Positions 7,980 through 16,777 of a stretch of 30,887 bases of DNA are shown piece by piece. Both the position numbers and the translations under genes were made by a program. The notes below the pieces were generated by a model. That model was not told the origin of the DNA. It was given only the letters and a program-made list of their open reading frames with translations, and did no database searches. Source of the DNA: a virus. The stretch spans positions 1 to 30,887 of the IMG/VR virus record IMGVR_UViG_3300033153_016005, one strand, 5' to 3'. How positions within the stretch are numbered: the first letter of the stretch is position 1; each line of letters starts with the position of its first letter.

Positions 7980-8606
7980 CTAAACCCCGAACTTTCCGCG
8001 CTCATTGTTGTATACCCAGTTAAAATATTCAGAGGGTGGAATTTCATACGGCCACGCGCGCGGCGCGGCTATATCAGCGTTGGCAGCGAAAATCAGCCCT
8101 GCGAACGATCCCACTACGAAGTTAGACGGTTGCGAAAGGTCGTCTCCTCCCACGGGTACGGCCGCGATGTTTTCAGCCACGTGCGCTCCGTCCAGCCATA
8201 AGTTCATCCTGTCGGGCGCCCACGAGCCGGCTATGAAGTGCCATACGTTCTGAGTCAGGTTTCCCGCTGCCGCTATCTGAGCCCAGGCCAGTCCGCCCGC
8301 GCCATCGTCATATCTAATCTGGAGCATATCGCCCCCACCCGCACCCATTTTGGCGATGCCTATATAGCTGAGTCCCATCCCGGGAATCGTCGGTCCTGCC
8401 AGGATATAAAAATGGGGATTGCCGTCAGCGGGTGCATGCAAAGGCCGCACCCATGCCGCCATGGCGCCATGGTCGGAGCGTATATCATGATCGAGATCAA
8501 AAATTTGCGTGTCCCCCAGGGCATTAAAGCGCGCGTTCAGGCCGGGGCGGGCGAACTTGGGCGGATACCGCCGATGTATGCGGCGGCTGTATGGAAAGCC
8601 GCCCAC
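7980..8606 (-). CDS. LamG/concanavalin-like jelly-roll protein
   Basis: A 208-residue protein whose body looks like a LamG or laminin-type lectin domain: AMAAWVRP (first strand), WHFIAGSW with a following NLWLDGAHV strand, then FVVGSFAG. Such domains bind carbohydrates or form virion decorations. It lies within head-tail connector genes rather than with tail fibres, suggesting a head decoration or neck appendage. The start is GTG, with GGAGGT six bases upstream, next to the upstream TAG. Confidence 0.6.
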   Translation of the reverse strand: MGGFPYSRRIHRRYPPKFARPGLNARFNALGDTQIFDLDHDIRSDHGAMAAWVRPLHAPADGNPHFYILAGPTIPGMGLSYIGIAKMGAGGGDMLQIRYDDGAGGLAWAQIAAAGNLTQNVWHFIAGSWAPDRMNLWLDGAHVAENIAAVPVGGDDLSQPSNFVVGSFAGLIFAANADIAAPRAWPYEIPPSEYFNWVYNNERGKFGV

Positions 8607-8908
8607 TACATGACCTCCACTATGTAGAGCCAGCCATTCGTGTTATAGCGGGTGAAATGGATGTGGCGATACGTCTCGCTCGAAATGTAGAGCGGCGTCA
8701 TACCCGGCCAAAGCATGCCGTTGGCCGCGGTCACTCCCGCCGCGGGATCGTTGTTCATCAAGAAGTAGAAGTCGAACTCCGATACCACCAAAAAATTTTT
8801 TGCGCGCCCGAGATCGAGATGATCGGAATCGGACTGTACCCGGATTCTCCGGGGCGCCGCCGCTGGTCCCACGATCTGGATCGGCATTACATTATTGTCA
8901 TTTATCAT
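8606..8908 (-). CDS. Small virion-region protein, unknown
   Basis: A 100-residue beta-rich protein directly upstream of, and translationally coupled to, the LamG-like gene. It contains FLVVSEFDFYFLMNND and a Trp/Tyr-rich C-terminus. It may be a partner or anchor of the LamG-like protein. A stem-loop at 8917-8942 precedes its ribosome site (GGAGGAAGGA). Confidence 0.45.
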   Translation of the reverse strand: MINDNNVMPIQIVGPAAAPRRIRVQSDSDHLDLGRAKNFLVVSEFDFYFLMNNDPAAGVTAANGMLWPGMTPLYISSETYRHIHFTRYNTNGWLYIVEVM

Positions 8909-8916
8909 TTCCTTCC

Positions 8917-8942
8917 TCCGCCGGGGTATCCCGGCCGGCGGA
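8917..8942 (-). repeat. Intergenic hairpin before the 100-aa protein gene
   Basis: The outer arms TCCGCCGG / CCGGCGGA are perfect over 8 bp. An alternative inner stem CCGGG-ATAC-CCCGG (8921-8934) has an A-Y-R-Y loop. It fills the gap between two late genes and ends directly at the ribosome site. Confidence 0.55.
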
Positions 8943-8956
8943 TCCGATGTCCGCCC

Positions 8957-9520
8957 TTAAATGGCATGGCTTCTCCTGATGAGCGGCCGGAGCCAGTTTT
9001 CGGCTTCCGGACACAATGCGTTCGCCTTGCCGCTGTATTTCTCCCGGGTGTTCCCGATTCCGATCTCGGCAACCCCCTCGGCCTGGAGCATGGCCCTGGT
9101 TCCCCCTCCGGGCACCGGGCCGCCAACGCCGCTCACCTCGACTTGCCACACGAGGTGAATCGCCTGGGCGACCTGCGCCTTTTTTACCCGCTTATCGATC
9201 TCATAATCCCCGGCGCTTCTGTATGCCTCAATATTGGCCTTGCCGCCCCGGTAATTAAATGAGAATCTCGGGAATTCCAGGGCCTGCGCCTCCTCGTCCG
9301 TCAATTCCGTCACCCGCCGTCCGATGTAGCGATGAGCCGCGTCGATCATCCGGCAGGCCTGGATCAGGTAACGCCGCTTGTCCGCTGCCGCCAGCGCGGC
9401 CCACGCGGTCTCGGCATCGCCCTGGATGCGGTCCTCGATTAGAGCCTCGGCCTCGGCGAGCGTCACGTAAGTGTTGGCATCCGGGTCTGCCGCAGTGGCT
9501 ATTAAAGCGCTTACCGCCAT
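8957..9520 (-). CDS. Head-tail connector, DnaT-like domain family
   Basis: A 187-residue protein with an N-terminal element ANTYVTLAEAEALIEDR, a helix YLIQACRMIDAAHRYIGRR and QALEFPR. This is the pattern of phage head-tail adaptor proteins often annotated as DnaT-like ssDNA-binding. It probably forms the adaptor ring under the portal. It lies directly after the major capsid gene. The ATG is preceded by AAGGTG at five bases. Confidence 0.65.
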   Translation of the reverse strand: MAVSALIATAADPDANTYVTLAEAEALIEDRIQGDAETAWAALAAADKRRYLIQACRMIDAAHRYIGRRVTELTDEEAQALEFPRFSFNYRGGKANIEAYRSAGDYEIDKRVKKAQVAQAIHLVWQVEVSGVGGPVPGGGTRAMLQAEGVAEIGIGNTREKYSGKANALCPEAENWLRPLIRRSHAI

Positions 9521-9540
9521 TTATTCACCTTTACGCTCAG

Positions 9541-9586
9541 GAGGGGGGATGGGGGATCCTTTGGAAAGGATCCCCCGTTTCCCCTC
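9541..9586 (-). terminator. Strong hairpin after the major capsid gene (possible attenuator)
   Basis: Arms GGGGGATCCTTT and AAAGGATCCCCC pair perfectly over 12 bp with a 2-base loop, extended by outer GAGGGG / CCCCTC arms. It lies between the capsid gene stop and the next start. On the transcribed strand it is not followed by a T run, so it is more likely a partial terminator, pause or mRNA-end protector that raises capsid expression relative to downstream genes. Confidence 0.55.
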
Positions 9587-9594
9587 TGAGACTC

Positions 9595-10953
9595 TTATGG
9601 TGTCCAGTTGTAGCAATAGGAGTGCCAGCCCTGGGAGATGCCTTTCATCTCCAAGGTGTACTCTCCCACTATCTCCTCGGTCTTGCGGTCGCCTGTCTTT
9701 CCGATCGGTATCGAGAAGAAAGAGCGGCCTTGGAGGTTCAAGACCTTGACGAACTTCCTGGTCAGGAGTATCGAAACATTGCCGAATACGCGGAGCCTCG
9801 GAACCATCAACACGGTCACCGTCCCGAAGTCAGTCAGCACCGTGCCTACGAGCTGGGCCACGTTCTCGGCGTTCATATCGGCATTCACCGTCGCGATGTT
9901 GCCCTTCCATCCCGCCACGCTGACCTTCAGCGCTGGCGGTATCAGCAGAAGGTCGGCCTGGCCCTCTTCCGCTCCGTTCTGGTAAATTACCTGCTGCTGC
10001 AGGGTGCGGAAATTATTGAAGGTGAAGGCCGCACCTCCGACGTTTCTGAAGCAGTTGGCCGGAGGCGTCACCGCTGCGCCCGCGCCGGTCAGCGCCCCGT
10101 GCCGGAGATAGCGCATGATGCCCCGCATCGTTCGCACCTGCGTCGCCGAGCCCAAACTCGGAACGCCGCCCACGAAGTTCCAGTCGGAGAAGAGCACCGC
10201 TGCCTCGAGGTCGCGCATGGCCTCGGTCAGCCTTTTCTGCTTGGTGTAGGCGAACTCGTCTCCCACGTCTCCCAGGTGCTGGTCGATCAGTGCCTCCCGG
10301 GTGCCGGTCATTTCGACCGCGTAGTTGAAGATGTGAGAGATGTTGTAGAGCCGGTCCATGTTGGACTTCTGCGCGTCAGGAGCATCGTCGCCCTCGATCG
10401 ACACCTCGCCTCCCAAGAGGATTTCCTCGCCGGATGCGTGCGCGATGGCGGTGGACTGCCCCCAGCCGCGCGACACGCCCACCTGGTTGGTGGTCGAGTT
10501 AATCGAGGTGATGCGCATGATCTCGTCATTCGGCACCTGCCCGACCGTGATCAACTCGCCCACCTGGAAAACGTCGGCGTCGGGAACGGTCAGGAACCCT
10601 CCAGCCGCGCCCACCGCGCCCTGGAGGGTCACCACATCCGCCAGGAGCTCGTCCTCCAGCCATTCGTGGCGGATGTTGCGGGCCGGGTACGGCCCCATGC
10701 CGAGAGCCGAAAGAAGAGGCGTGGTCTTCGGGGATATTATCTCGATCAGAGGCGCAACGTCCTCCGCGTGCTCTCCGCCCGGCTGGACGGTGTCGAACAT
10801 CGCCTTGCCCGGAAAGCCCGCGGCGAGCACCGTGATGCCCACCACTGTGAGCATCCCGAACAAAAGCATGTTCGAGGGATTTGTGAGGTTTTCAATTATG
10901 GGGGTTATAAGGGGGCTGATTGCGGCCCATAGGGCCATCAGCCAGATTTCCAT
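9595..10953 (-). CDS. Major capsid protein, SU10/DUF5309-like
   Basis: A 452-residue protein with the DUF5309-type pattern: GGEHAEDVAPLIEIISPK at about residues 59-76, then ARNIRHEWLEDEL at about 91-103. It forms the HK97-fold shell. It follows the scaffold gene. The N-terminus is odd: residues 3-20 and 29-46 are strongly hydrophobic, like a membrane hairpin, before the conserved body starts near Met52. The upstream start has a good AAGGAG site, so this extension looks real; the internal ATG at Met52 has only weak support. Confidence 0.85.
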   Translation of the reverse strand: MEIWLMALWAAISPLITPIIENLTNPSNMLLFGMLTVVGITVLAAGFPGKAMFDTVQPGGEHAEDVAPLIEIISPKTTPLLSALGMGPYPARNIRHEWLEDELLADVVTLQGAVGAAGGFLTVPDADVFQVGELITVGQVPNDEIMRITSINSTTNQVGVSRGWGQSTAIAHASGEEILLGGEVSIEGDDAPDAQKSNMDRLYNISHIFNYAVEMTGTREALIDQHLGDVGDEFAYTKQKRLTEAMRDLEAAVLFSDWNFVGGVPSLGSATQVRTMRGIMRYLRHGALTGAGAAVTPPANCFRNVGGAAFTFNNFRTLQQQVIYQNGAEEGQADLLLIPPALKVSVAGWKGNIATVNADMNAENVAQLVGTVLTDFGTVTVLMVPRLRVFGNVSILLTRKFVKVLNLQGRSFFSIPIGKTGDRKTEEIVGEYTLEMKGISQGWHSYCYNWTP

Positions 10954-10984
10954 TTTCGTTTTTCTCCTTTTTTCACGTTTTGTT

Positions 10985-11755
10985 TCACTTTTTGAGTTCT
11001 TTCACTCTTTTCATGAGCTGCGTCCGGGCGATATCGTCTCCGGCCGCGGCCCGCTTTTTCAGATCCTCGAGGTCCGCATTCTTAGGCGCGTTCGGGTCCG
11101 GATCTGATCCCGGAGGGGTCCCCCCGCCGGGAGGTGAAGCGGCCGGTCCCTTGAACAGGTAGGCCTTGTTCTTTTTCAGCTCGGCCACCGCCTCGGCCGC
11201 ACCCTTGACCTCGCCAGTGTCGAGGTCCACCTCGATCCCGTCCTTCCCGGAAAGGATCAAAAAAATGTCCGCAGGGTCGGTTGCGCCCTCCCGGGCCGCG
11301 GCCGCGGTCAGAGCGGAGCGCAAAAGCGCCGATTTTGCCCTGGCCTCGAGAGAGGCGGCACGCTCGTTCGCCACCCGCGCGATCTCCGCCGGGTCCGAGT
11401 CGTCCGCCGCGTTCGGATCGAGGGCCGCGAGAAGATTCTTCCGGAACTCCTCGTCCTTTTTTTTCAGCTCGACGATCTGAGACTCGAGCGCCTGGCGCTT
11501 CTTGCGCTCTTGCGCAACCTCGGCCACTGGCACCAACCCCTTCTTATCGTCTTTTCCCTTGCCGCCGCCGTCTCCGGCGCCGGGCTTGTCGGTAGGTTCG
11601 CCCGCGCCATTGTTGTCATCCTTGGTCTTGCCGCCGCCGGCGCCGGCCTTATCGTCGGCCGGGGGGTCTCCCTCTCCGGTCCCGTTTGTCCCCATCCCGC
11701 TGCCGCCGGCGGCGCCGGGATGGAAAAGCAGCCTTTCCAGCAGTGATTTGATCAT
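10985..11755 (-). CDS. Capsid scaffolding protein
   Basis: A 256-residue, highly charged, helical protein directly upstream of the major capsid gene, as usual for scaffolds. Residues about 14-72 are Gly/Asp/Lys-rich and probably disordered. Residues 75-110 form a Lys/Glu-rich coiled coil, followed by Ala-rich helices and a Gly/Pro linker. It resembles GP20-type phage minor structural/scaffold proteins. No separate prohead protease was recognised nearby. The ATG has AGGAG six bases upstream. Confidence 0.75.
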   Translation of the reverse strand: MIKSLLERLLFHPGAAGGSGMGTNGTGEGDPPADDKAGAGGGKTKDDNNGAGEPTDKPGAGDGGGKGKDDKKGLVPVAEVAQERKKRQALESQIVELKKKDEEFRKNLLAALDPNAADDSDPAEIARVANERAASLEARAKSALLRSALTAAAAREGATDPADIFLILSGKDGIEVDLDTGEVKGAAEAVAELKKNKAYLFKGPAASPPGGGTPPGSDPDPNAPKNADLEDLKKRAAAGDDIARTQLMKRVKELKK

Positions 11756-11826
11756 CTCATTCTCCTCTTTAATTATGCCTCTCGACCACCAAGAGGCTGT
11801 TCAAAACGTTCATAAACACCAAGCCG

Positions 11827-12009
11827 CTACCTTCGGGCGCCGGCGTTACTTTTAAGCTCTTTTTTAAGAAATTCCGCCACCCCGTCAACATCGGTGAACA
11901 CCTCCACGATCTCCTTGGAAATGCGGTCACCGTCGTCATCGTACTCGGCCCAGATCCTCACTACATATCCGTCATTGTCCGTTATCTCCACCTCTGCCTT
12001 TCTCGCCAT
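11827..12009 (-). CDS. Small acidic protein, unknown
   Basis: About 60 residues with alternating acidic residues and a short C-terminal helix (VAEFLKKEL). It lies between the minor head protein and scaffold genes. The ATG at 12009 suits the AAGGG site better than the one at 12015. A weak hairpin (11777-11797; GCCTCT / AGAGGC) follows in the gap before the scaffold gene. It could be a head accessory protein. Confidence 0.5.
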   Translation of the reverse strand: MARKAEVEITDNDGYVVRIWAEYDDDGDRISKEIVEVFTDVDGVAEFLKKELKSNAGARR

Positions 12010-12021
12010 TTTCATCCCCTT

Positions 12022-12915
12022 TTAAGCGGCTTTCTTAAGGCTTCTCAATCCGGCCTCGGCCGCCTGTTGGCCGTCTTGTATCTCCTCGGGCCTCGCCAGC
12101 TCCTCTACGAACGGCGCCAGCACGTCCACACAGTTGGGGTGCCAGGGCGGAGGGCCGATGGACGCGAGGCTCGGGTAGCCGGGATGTTCTCCCTTGATCG
12201 AGAGCACCGCCCCCTGCCAGGGTGCGCAGATCGGACATGCGCCCCCGTGCGACGGCACCCGCACAAGCTCGATTCCATATTGGTCATATCGTATCAGCGC
12301 CCCCGCGGTCTGTGCCTCCCGGGTTCTGGTCCGCGCCAAGAGCTCGGCGTATGAGCGCAGGGTGCCGCGATACCCCCCCGGAATCACCTGGCCGGCCAGT
12401 ATGTCCAGAAGCTCCTGTTGAATGCCTTTGATGCCCTTGCCGGTCACGAGCCCCGTCCCTATCGCCTTCGATGAGGCGATGTCTATCTCGATCGGCATCT
12501 GCGATGCCCTGATCACCCGCGTGATGTTTCTCTCGATCCCGTCGAGCATCACTGCCAAATCGTCCGCCATGGACTCGGTAAGCGCATAGATCGAGTTTCT
12601 GTCCACCACCGCGAAGCCCGCCCGGAGTGCGGTGTCGTCTGCCACTCCCAGTTTATGGAGCGACCTGGTGGCGTACAGGGTCCCGTTGCCGTACGAGCGC
12701 GGCAGCCAGGTCTCGATCCATTGCGCCGCGGGGTCGTAAGCCGCATCGAGTATCTCGTCAATCTGTTTCGACAAAACGCGCAGCCTTCCCAATTCCGCCC
12801 CCGGCAATTGCAATGCCTGGTAGTTGGCCAGGAGCGAAGTGATCTCGCGCTGCGCATCCTCGAAAATGGCGCGGAACTGCTCGATGGCGCGCTCGCTAAT
12901 CGCTTCTGCGGCCAT
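12022..12915 (-). CDS. Minor head protein (phage minor capsid / MuF-like)
   Basis: A protein of about 297 residues with the C-terminal signature SHGGACPICAPWQG and PPWHPNCVD: two Cys plus His/Cys positions typical of phage minor capsid proteins related to SPP1 gp7/MuF. Such proteins sit inside the head near the portal. It follows the portal gene. The ATG at 12915 has GGAGG seven bases upstream; the longer frame to 12936 does not. A weak inverted repeat (ACCGCA / TGCGGT) lies just upstream. Confidence 0.8.
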   Translation of the reverse strand: MAAEAISERAIEQFRAIFEDAQREITSLLANYQALQLPGAELGRLRVLSKQIDEILDAAYDPAAQWIETWLPRSYGNGTLYATRSLHKLGVADDTALRAGFAVVDRNSIYALTESMADDLAVMLDGIERNITRVIRASQMPIEIDIASSKAIGTGLVTGKGIKGIQQELLDILAGQVIPGGYRGTLRSYAELLARTRTREAQTAGALIRYDQYGIELVRVPSHGGACPICAPWQGAVLSIKGEHPGYPSLASIGPPPWHPNCVDVLAPFVEELARPEEIQDGQQAAEAGLRSLKKAA

Positions 12916-13000
12916 GTAACCGCCTCCATACCGCAAGAATTGCCTGCGGTTCGTTTCGGCTGGTGACCCACGCTGACGTTTTCATCTTTTCAAACTCTTT

Positions 13001-14749
13001 TTATCTTGACTGCACTTGTTGTCCCGCCTGCTCTTGCCCCGCATTAATTTCGGGCTCTTTCCGCGGCGGAGTCGCCGCTTTTTCCGCTCCATCGAGGTCG
13101 GGATTCAATCCCCTTTGCAGCCGCCTCTCGCGGGCCGCCTGGCCGGTGCCGATCAATTCGGCCCGCTCCTGCTCGTTCTCGGCGAAGATCGCGGCCACTG
13201 TCTCTTTGGCGCCGTCGATCCCATCCATGTCCTGCACCGCCTGCATTACGGTGGCGGTCTGTCTCTGCCCGGTCCTGATCTGCCATATCCGGGCCCGCTT
13301 CTCGGCGTCCATGGGGAAGCCGTCTCCCCAGCTTACGCTGACCTCGACGCCCTCCGGGTCTTCGATTGCCTCCGGATGCCCGATCATCTTCTCCACCGAC
13401 AAAGCGCTCCGGAAGATGCGCTCGATCGACTCGTTAAGATAGACTATGCGGCTGGTGTTGCGTAAAAGCGTGTTGACGCACGCCAGTCGCAAGGTGTCGA
13501 ACGCCTCCTCCGCGGCCCCGGCCTTGTAGCCCAGAAGCCGCGGGGACATCCTCATCTGCCTGACGATCTCTTCGGTCAGGAATTCGATCTCTTCCTTGAT
13601 GTACTGGAAATGGCCGACGGGCATCTCGATGTATTTGGGCTCCGGGTCCTCCTTGTCGCGCTCGATGTACTTTCCCCCCGTTCCCCGGTTGGTGCGGTTA
13701 TCTCCGTCGGGATTCTCGGTCTCTTCGCCCTCGAGATAAGGCCCGCTCATGCCGAGGTCGCCGTGTTTATCGAGTTGGTGCCCGAGCTGGGTCAGCCGAT
13801 GGTTGAGTTCGTCCGCCAAGGTGAGAACGCCCCGGCCGTAATCCGAGTCGCCGTAGGGGTCGGCGTCGTCTCCCATCTTATTGGGTGTGTGAATTACCGC
13901 GGGGAGCGCCTCCGGCAGCTCGTACTCGCGCTGCGCATCCGCGCCAAAAGCCGCCCGGAAAATCCCTTCGGGCGCCTCTCCCTTGAAAAAGTTGCCCGTT
14001 TTTGAATCGAGCTCCTGCACATCCAACAAAATTTTATTTTCGCTGTATCGCTCTCTCGCCACATAGGTCGTCTTGTCCAGCTTGAACTGGTGGGCGAAGG
14101 CCTGTTCAGAGAAATTCATCCGATCCATCGGGTCCACCGTCGGCAGCCAGGTATCGGCCCGGCGAGAGCGTATCCATACCCTCTTGTCCGCGGCCGACCA
14201 GCCCAGGCTCCAGATAATGTCGCCCTTGTAGGAGCCGGTCACGGTCGAAAGATGGAGGAGCTTGCGAAAATTCGAATTCTTGAAAATGCGATTGATCGCC
14301 GCCTGCGTTTTCTCGTCAGGACTCTGCACGTCCTTCAACGCCTCGACCATCAGATCGGCGAAGGTATCGGTAGTAAGGCTGAAAAGATTCATGGCGACGA
14401 ACAGAATGTCGAGGCCGCCCTGCCCGAAAAGCTGTCCCAGCCGCACGTCATCGGCGATCATGCCTGAGCGGTAAAGATACTGCGCGTACCGGAAAGCATT
14501 GTAATGATCGCCCTTGTAAAGGGCCGAGTTGAATTTGTAGAGCTCGAGCCGAAACTGGTCATGCTTCGAGAGATATTGATTCTCCGCCCTATAATAGGGG
14601 TCCTTCCCGGAGGTGGACAGCTCCGGCATATCTGAAAGCCATTGATAGGTCTCTGCATAGAAAGAGCTGCGATCTCGGTACCGGCCCGAGAAGCGGCCTC
14701 CCCAGTTTCTGAAGGTCAGCCGGTCTTTTATGTCACTGAACCAACCCAA
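13001..14749 (-). CDS. Portal protein
   Basis: A 582-residue protein between the large terminase and minor head genes, the canonical portal position. It forms the dodecameric DNA-entry ring. A long helical C-terminal part contains EEIEFLTEEIVRQMRMSP and SRIVYLNESIERIF, as in portal stems and crowns, and the last 50 residues are Gln/Glu-rich. The start is a TTG one base after the terminase stop, with GAGGG seven bases upstream; the longer frame to 14821 overlaps the terminase with no ribosome site. Confidence 0.8.
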   Translation of the reverse strand: MGWFSDIKDRLTFRNWGGRFSGRYRDRSSFYAETYQWLSDMPELSTSGKDPYYRAENQYLSKHDQFRLELYKFNSALYKGDHYNAFRYAQYLYRSGMIADDVRLGQLFGQGGLDILFVAMNLFSLTTDTFADLMVEALKDVQSPDEKTQAAINRIFKNSNFRKLLHLSTVTGSYKGDIIWSLGWSAADKRVWIRSRRADTWLPTVDPMDRMNFSEQAFAHQFKLDKTTYVARERYSENKILLDVQELDSKTGNFFKGEAPEGIFRAAFGADAQREYELPEALPAVIHTPNKMGDDADPYGDSDYGRGVLTLADELNHRLTQLGHQLDKHGDLGMSGPYLEGEETENPDGDNRTNRGTGGKYIERDKEDPEPKYIEMPVGHFQYIKEEIEFLTEEIVRQMRMSPRLLGYKAGAAEEAFDTLRLACVNTLLRNTSRIVYLNESIERIFRSALSVEKMIGHPEAIEDPEGVEVSVSWGDGFPMDAEKRARIWQIRTGQRQTATVMQAVQDMDGIDGAKETVAAIFAENEQERAELIGTGQAARERRLQRGLNPDLDGAEKAATPPRKEPEINAGQEQAGQQVQSR

Positions 14750-14750
14750 G

Positions 14751-16175
14751 TTACATCCCTCGCGGCTTATGCGTGCGTCTCGCGCCGCGCTTTCCGGCCT
14801 TGCCCGCGGTCTCGAGCGCAATCAAAAAGGCGTCCATCAAATCGATGTCTTTTGCGTCCTTCATGTCTGGCCCGAAACGCAGAAGCTGCTCCTCGAGCCT
14901 CTCAGTTCCCTCCATGGGGAAAAACACCTTGCCGTTCTCGAAATGGGGTTGCGCCCGCAGGGCGCGGGTCATCTTGTCCTTGTGGGTGTGCACCGCCTTC
15001 ACCGGCACCATCGAGCTGACCCGTATGTTCTGCGCCAGGGCCGCTTGATACTGGTTGGACTCGATCCCGACGCGCATCACCGGCGAGCGGCCCCGATCAT
15101 GAAGTTCGAAAAGCTCCTTGACCTTCTCCTCCTGCTGCTTGAATGTAAGCCGGCCCTGGAATTCGGACACGACGTAAATTTTCCCGCTCTTTTGGTCGAC
15201 CCCCACGGTCGCGCCTGCAAACTTGTTTGCGAATTCCTTGTCCGAAATCGCGAGGTCATAGCCCTGATACTTCCGGAGGCCGGCGGGGAGCTTCTTGTAG
15301 CGCTTGAACCACTCGGCCTTGAACACCGAGCCCTTCATGGCCTCTACGTCGTTCTGGTACTGGGCGTTGAACTCGACCGGGCCGAGGTTGGCCCGGAGCT
15401 TCTCCAGAAGCTCCAATGGATAGTAGCTCTCCCATAGGGCCGCGCCATCGTCGCCGATGGCTTTCGAGCGCAGCATTTTCACCCCGGTCTTCCAATGAGC
15501 GGGATCGAGCAGCCTTCCGTAGAGATCGTCGAAATGATAGCGGGTGCCTATCACCCATAACTGGCCGCGGGCCACCACCGGGATGAGCGTCATTTTAAGC
15601 CACTCGAAAGTCTTGTCGCGCTGAAGCTGCGTCCTCGAGTTCTCCAGGTCCACCACGTCGTCTAGGATCACCCGCTCGTAATGGCCGGAGGTGACCGGAC
15701 CGCCCGCGGAAAGGATGGTGATTGTTGCCTCCTTCTCATCGAGGGTCGAGCCCGAGAGCGTCATCTCCGTGTCCGACCACTTGTCGCCTCTCACATCTCC
15801 CCATCGTGACCTGACCTTATCCGAGGTGAGAATGCTTTTTATCCGGCGACCCATCCTCTTGGCCATGTCACTGGTATCGGATACGATGGCGGTTCTGAAA
15901 TCAGGATTTGCAAGAGAGGCGATGGCGGTCTCGTTGGCCGTTATCTGTTGCGTTTTTGCGTGTTCCCTGGGAGCGAGCAACATCCTGATCTCGCCGGGGC
16001 CACATGAGCGCATGTGGCGCGCCCAGGCCTTGTGAAAGGCCTCACGCGGCCAGCGGGTGAAATGTTCGGCGAAATAATCCGAATCACGCTCGGCCCGCTC
16101 ACGCTCGTCGCGATAAATGTCCTGTGAGATCAGGCCTGAGAATTCATTGAGATGTTCAATCGCGTCCTGCATCAC
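14751..16175 (-). CDS. Terminase large subunit
   Basis: A 474-residue packaging motor. The ATPase half has a deviant Walker A (APREHAKTQ, residues 68-76, Ala where Gly is usual), Walker B (VILDDVVD, 169-176) and a coupling-type WVIGTRYHFDDLY. The nuclease half shows the RNase H-like acidic triad: D307 (GYDLAIS), E372 (VGIESNQYQ) and D448 (DIDLMDAF). It cuts concatemeric or integrated DNA and pumps it into the head. It overlaps the small-subunit gene. GTG at 16175 or ATG at 16172 could start it. A perfect 8-bp hairpin (15999-16018) lies in the coding sequence. Confidence 0.92.
   Translation of the reverse strand: MMQDAIEHLNEFSGLISQDIYRDERERAERDSDYFAEHFTRWPREAFHKAWARHMRSCGPGEIRMLLAPREHAKTQQITANETAIASLANPDFRTAIVSDTSDMAKRMGRRIKSILTSDKVRSRWGDVRGDKWSDTEMTLSGSTLDEKEATITILSAGGPVTSGHYERVILDDVVDLENSRTQLQRDKTFEWLKMTLIPVVARGQLWVIGTRYHFDDLYGRLLDPAHWKTGVKMLRSKAIGDDGAALWESYYPLELLEKLRANLGPVEFNAQYQNDVEAMKGSVFKAEWFKRYKKLPAGLRKYQGYDLAISDKEFANKFAGATVGVDQKSGKIYVVSEFQGRLTFKQQEEKVKELFELHDRGRSPVMRVGIESNQYQAALAQNIRVSSMVPVKAVHTHKDKMTRALRAQPHFENGKVFFPMEGTERLEEQLLRFGPDMKDAKDIDLMDAFLIALETAGKAGKRGARRTHKPRGM
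15999..16018 (-). repeat. Coding-region hairpin in the large terminase gene
   Basis: Arms GCCACATG and CATGTGGC pair perfectly over 8 bp around a 4-base loop (AGCG on the plus strand). It lies about 160 bases into the gene and may be chance in GC-rich coding DNA. Confidence 0.35.
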
Positions 16176-16777
16176 GCCAATCCCACCTCACGTCTGGCGT
16201 AGGCGAGTTTCTCTTCGGCTATGAGCGACTGCACCTCTTCCAACACGTCGCGCCGGGAGAGCAATTTCCCGATCTTCGGATGTTTTTTCAGCGCGGAGAA
16301 GATAGCCTCGACCGGGGTTTTGACCGCCTCCGCGGCGCGGGCCTTCCGCAAGTTCTCGATCAGAAGCCCCTCAGTCTGGGCCAGCCGATTGTAGGCGTAA
16401 AAATCTTGCGAGTTCGACTCCTTGATCTCGAACACACCGTCGTTTTCGCGCACTATCTTTTTATACGCTACGTTCCTCATGGTCTGGACCTGCGCGAGGA
16501 GCTTCTCGAGTTCGTCCTTATCCTCGAGGTCTTCGGCGCCCGCGATCTGGTCGTTGATGGTGAGCGCTTCCTTCCAGCCCTCCTCGTCGCGCCACTCGGT
16601 CAGGGTCTTCCTGTTGGGCGGATGCTTATATCCGCGGGCCTTCAATGTGCGAATCACCCCCGCCAGCGTGCGCTGCTCCATGTAGATCAGCTTGCACTCG
16701 CGCCGGAAACGCTGTCCGTACGGGCATGTGCCCGTTCCCGAACCCAGCTTCCCGCTCTGTATTTTCTTCTTGCTCAT
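16172..16777 (-). CDS. Terminase small subunit
   Basis: A protein of about 201 residues directly upstream of the large terminase. The N-terminal region has the look of a helix-turn-helix DNA-recognition unit (TLAGVIRTLKARGY, then NRKTLTEWRDEEGW), followed by a long charged helical region for oligomerisation. It recognises viral DNA and presents it to the large subunit. The ATG at 16777 overlaps the previous gene's TGA (ATGA). A hairpin with loop ACAT (16720-16735) lies in the early coding sequence. Confidence 0.75.
   Translation of the reverse strand: MSKKKIQSGKLGSGTGTCPYGQRFRRECKLIYMEQRTLAGVIRTLKARGYKHPPNRKTLTEWRDEEGWKEALTINDQIAGAEDLEDKDELEKLLAQVQTMRNVAYKKIVRENDGVFEIKESNSQDFYAYNRLAQTEGLLIENLRKARAAEAVKTPVEAIFSALKKHPKIGKLLSRRDVLEEVQSLIAEEKLAYARREVGLA

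Noticed and set aside
9259-10932. A 557-codon plus-strand open frame
   Set aside because: It lies antisense to the major capsid gene in GC-rich DNA, has Arg/His/Pro-rich content without motifs, and crosses intergenic hairpins.
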